NCBI GenBank assembly: GCA_009783865.1
Contig: WRCR01000265.1
Location: 1 to 5,927 of the forward strand
Direction of reading: 5' to 3'
Source of the DNA: Planctomycetaceae bacterium
GTDB lineage: Bacteria; Planctomycetota; Planctomycetia; Pirellulales; Thermoguttaceae
Length of the DNA stretch: 5,927 nucleotides
Of the stretch, positions 4,153-5,927 are shown piece after piece (the first letter of the stretch is position 1; each line of letters opens with the position of its first letter). The notes beneath the pieces are model-generated. The model had not been told where the DNA came from and ran no database searches. It worked only from the letters and a program-made list of their open reading frames with translations. The position numbers were made by a program, and so were the translations under genes.

Positions 4153-5927
4153 CTATTCCTCACAAACTACCCGAAAACCAACGTTAAACACCGGTTGATA
4201 CGGATAATACGCCCGACGCAAACCGCTGCGCGACCACTTCGGGCGGTCACGCCAAGAACCGCCTTTGACTACTTTGCGGAGGTTATCACCTCCGGCTAGT
4301 AAATCGTAATCCGACGAAGTCCATTCGGCAACGCTGCCATGCATGTCATGCAATCCCCAAGGGTTCGGGACATATTGTCCGACTTCCTGCGCTATCATAT
4401 TGCCGTCATCGAAATCGTTACTGCGGGGTATGAACGCTTCAATATCCGGCGGATTATGTATCGGCTGCGGATTCACACCGCGAACAACAAATTTCTTCGT
4501 CTGCAAGTCCGACAAGTTCTCCAGTTTGCTGAAATCAGCATCGAGTTCACCGTACCACATCGGTGTAAGGGTTCCAGCGCGGCAAGCCCATTCCCATTCT
4601 TCTTCGGTCGGCAAACGGAATTTCCTGCCCGTCTTTTCGCTCAACCACTTGCAGAACTCAACCGCCTCGTTCCAGTTAATTCGGATAACCGGCTGCTGCG
4701 GTTTGTTCGCCGGATAACCGGGTGTCGTATGGTCTTTGCTCCACTGGTCAATGTACCGGCTGTTGTGTTTCGGATTAAACTGTTTATACAATTCGTTGGT
4801 GACTTCGGTCGTCATCATCCTAAACGGCTTCTTGACTTCCGCTTCACGGCGCGGCAATTCGTCGGCAAAGCCGCCTTTGTCGCCTCTTACAAATTTCCCT
4901 GCCGGTATCCACGCCAAGTCGAAGGAAACATCGTCAACTTTGACCGTCTCAACCGGCTTCGTCTGCATGCTCTTTGCTGTCTCCGCATCAAACGGGAAAT
5001 TGGCAATCTTTGGCGGCGTGTAATCCGGTTTTTCCCGCTTCGGCGGTTTAATGAATTCCGGTTTTTCGAGTTTAACATTAGCATAAGGGTCAACTTCAGG
5101 ATTTAAATCAACACCGGCGTACAGCAAGCGAAGTTCCGCCGCTCTTTCCGCAACTTGGGCAATGTTTTTCCGGTTAAGCCGTTCCGCAATTTCAATCCAA
5201 GTACCAAAGTACGGTACATTCAAGTCAACCCACGTGTAAAGTTTTCGCATGCCTTCATCATCCACCTTAACGCCGCGATGTCCCTTCTCCAGCATTTGAA
5301 ACAACTCGCTTGCCGAAGTATGAAACTCCATCGGCTTGAGCATGTGATAATCGCCTTCCGGTCCCGGTCTTCTGACGTAAGGATACAAAGCGTGATACGA
5401 TTTGGAATATCCATAAGCCCCCTGTGTTGTGTCGGCAAAGTTCGGACGGTCTTTATGGTCTTCAGAACCGTCATGACAACCGACGCAGAATTTATCCAGC
5501 ACCGGCTGTATTTCATGCTTGAAAGAAAACGGTCTTTCGGGACCGAAGAACGGTTCGATTTTTACCGGTTCTTTCCGCATTGCTATAACCTGCCGCGTTG
5601 GAGTGACCGTATTCTGCGGTTCATGACAGCCGGTGCAGGATTGATTTTCGGCGGGCATTCCGACAAACCATGTTCTCATCAGTTGCAGCGCGCTGCCGTT
5701 TTCGTCAAGCGGCTGAATCGCCAGCGGTGTGTTCGCCGGTATGATAAACGACGCGCTGCCGTCTTCATAAACCGGCACTTCACCGATAATCCGGCGCGCA
5801 TCCCAGCAACTTTCCATTCCGAAGTAATTATGCGAACCGATGCCCCGATAACCGTAATTGAAAGAAAACACACGGAATTTTTTGACCTTTCCTTTCGGAA
5901 TATCTTTTAATCCGTCTCCGAAATAAA
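4153..5927 (-). CDS. HzsA-related di-haem protein with SUMF1-like C-terminal domain (5' end missing)
   Basis: The frame is open from the right edge to TAG at 4153. With 1 as the codon at 5925-5923, 590 residues are visible. The GTG at 5871 lies inside conserved sequence, so the start is beyond the window. Residues 1-95 (LKDIPKGKVKKFRVF, YGYRGIGSHN, VPVYEDGSASFIIPANTPL) match my recollection of proteins related to the hydrazine synthase alpha subunit, widespread in planctomycetes that do not make hydrazine. CTGCH (97-101, bases 5637-5623) and CVGCH (147-151, bases 5487-5473) are c-type haem sites. KGHRGV to WVDLNVPYFGTW (about 215-243) resembles planctomycete cytochromes, with H216 a possible axial ligand. 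After a Pro/Lys-rich linker (about 282-310), residues 330-590 are SUMF1/FGE-like: WIPAGKFVRGD, RLPTEEEWEWACRAG, GLHDMHGSVAEW, KGGSW, GFR. No Cys lies between GGS (555-557) and GFR (583-585), where formylglycine-generating enzymes carry their active cysteines, so that activity is unlikely. Haem attachment implies an extracytoplasmic location. Confidence 0.85.
   Translation of the reverse strand, partial: YFGDGLKDIPKGKVKKFRVFSFNYGYRGIGSHNYFGMESCWDARRIIGEVPVYEDGSASFIIPANTPLAIQPLDENGSALQLMRTWFVGMPAENQSCTGCHEPQNTVTPTRQVIAMRKEPVKIEPFFGPERPFSFKHEIQPVLDKFCVGCHDGSEDHKDRPNFADTTQGAYGYSKSYHALYPYVRRPGPEGDYHMLKPMEFHTSASELFQMLEKGHRGVKVDDEGMRKLYTWVDLNVPYFGTWIEIAERLNRKNIAQVAERAAELRLLYAGVDLNPEVDPYANVKLEKPEFIKPPKREKPDYTPPKIANFPFDAETAKSMQTKPVETVKVDDVSFDLAWIPAGKFVRGDKGGFADELPRREAEVKKPFRMMTTEVTNELYKQFNPKHNSRYIDQWSKDHTTPGYPANKPQQPVIRINWNEAVEFCKWLSEKTGRKFRLPTEEEWEWACRAGTLTPMWYGELDADFSKLENLSDLQTKKFVVRGVNPQPIHNPPDIEAFIPRSNDFDDGNMIAQEVGQYVPNPWGLHDMHGSVAEWTSSDYDLLAGGDNLRKVVKGGSWRDRPKWSRSGLRRAYYPYQPVFNVGFRVVCEE

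Noticed and set aside
4339..5106. Plus-strand open frame of 255 codons opposite the cytochrome gene
   Set aside because: It lies wholly antisense to a gene with clear haem and SUMF1 motifs. Its product has no recognisable domain, and its openness follows from the codon pattern of the real gene.
550..5455. 15-bp identity TTCGGACGGTCTTTA at 551-565 and 5441-5455
   Set aside because: Both copies encode KDRP within unrelated proteins in the same frame; shared codon preference explains the match.
5155..5910. Plus-strand open frame of 251 codons opposite the haem region
   Set aside because: It is antisense to conserved CxxCH-bearing coding sequence, with an arginine- and phenylalanine-rich composition typical of a shadow frame.
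3901..5927. Possibility that the window encodes a hydrazine synthase (anammox) locus
   Set aside because: Only the alpha-like segment is present, it is fused to a SUMF1-like domain, and no beta/gamma subunits or anammox cytochromes are nearby. HzsA-related proteins are common in other planctomycetes.

Overview
The window looks like chromosomal DNA of a planctomycete or close relative in the PVC group, at moderate GC. The evidence is two protein types largely confined to such genomes: a DUF1559 protein with the H-X9-D signature, and a large HzsA-related c-type cytochrome fused to a SUMF1-like domain. No RNA gene, CRISPR array or complete mobile element is visible. All four well-supported genes lie on the minus strand.

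Reading the minus strand from the right edge: (1) 5927-4153, the 3' part of an HzsA-related protein with two CxxCH haem sites, a planctomycete cytochrome-like segment and a C-terminal SUMF1/FGE-like domain that lacks the catalytic cysteines; its start is outside the window. (2) A 100-bp gap with two tandem hairpins. (3) 4044-3301, a DUF1559 protein whose well-placed ATG and Shine-Dalgarno are out of frame with the body by one base at an A7 run. (4) 3157-1901, a Tat-exported metallo-beta-lactamase-fold hydrolase with its own candidate promoter and a good intrinsic terminator. (5) 1797-271, a GT39-like (PMT/ArnT-type) membrane glycosyltransferase. (6) 270-1, a weak terminator candidate and an open plus-strand frame running in from the left edge, possibly the tail of a transposase or other gene.

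All four proteins appear to act in or across the cytoplasmic membrane or outside it, but nothing shows that they share one pathway. Terminators and long gaps argue for mostly separate transcription units. The most distinctive nucleotide-level features are a 61-bp leader (57 identical) shared by the hydrolase and glycosyltransferase genes, which includes their first five codons; an 18-bp repeat in two 3' trailers; and the A7 frame break at the start of the DUF1559 gene. I see no convincing new multi-gene system.
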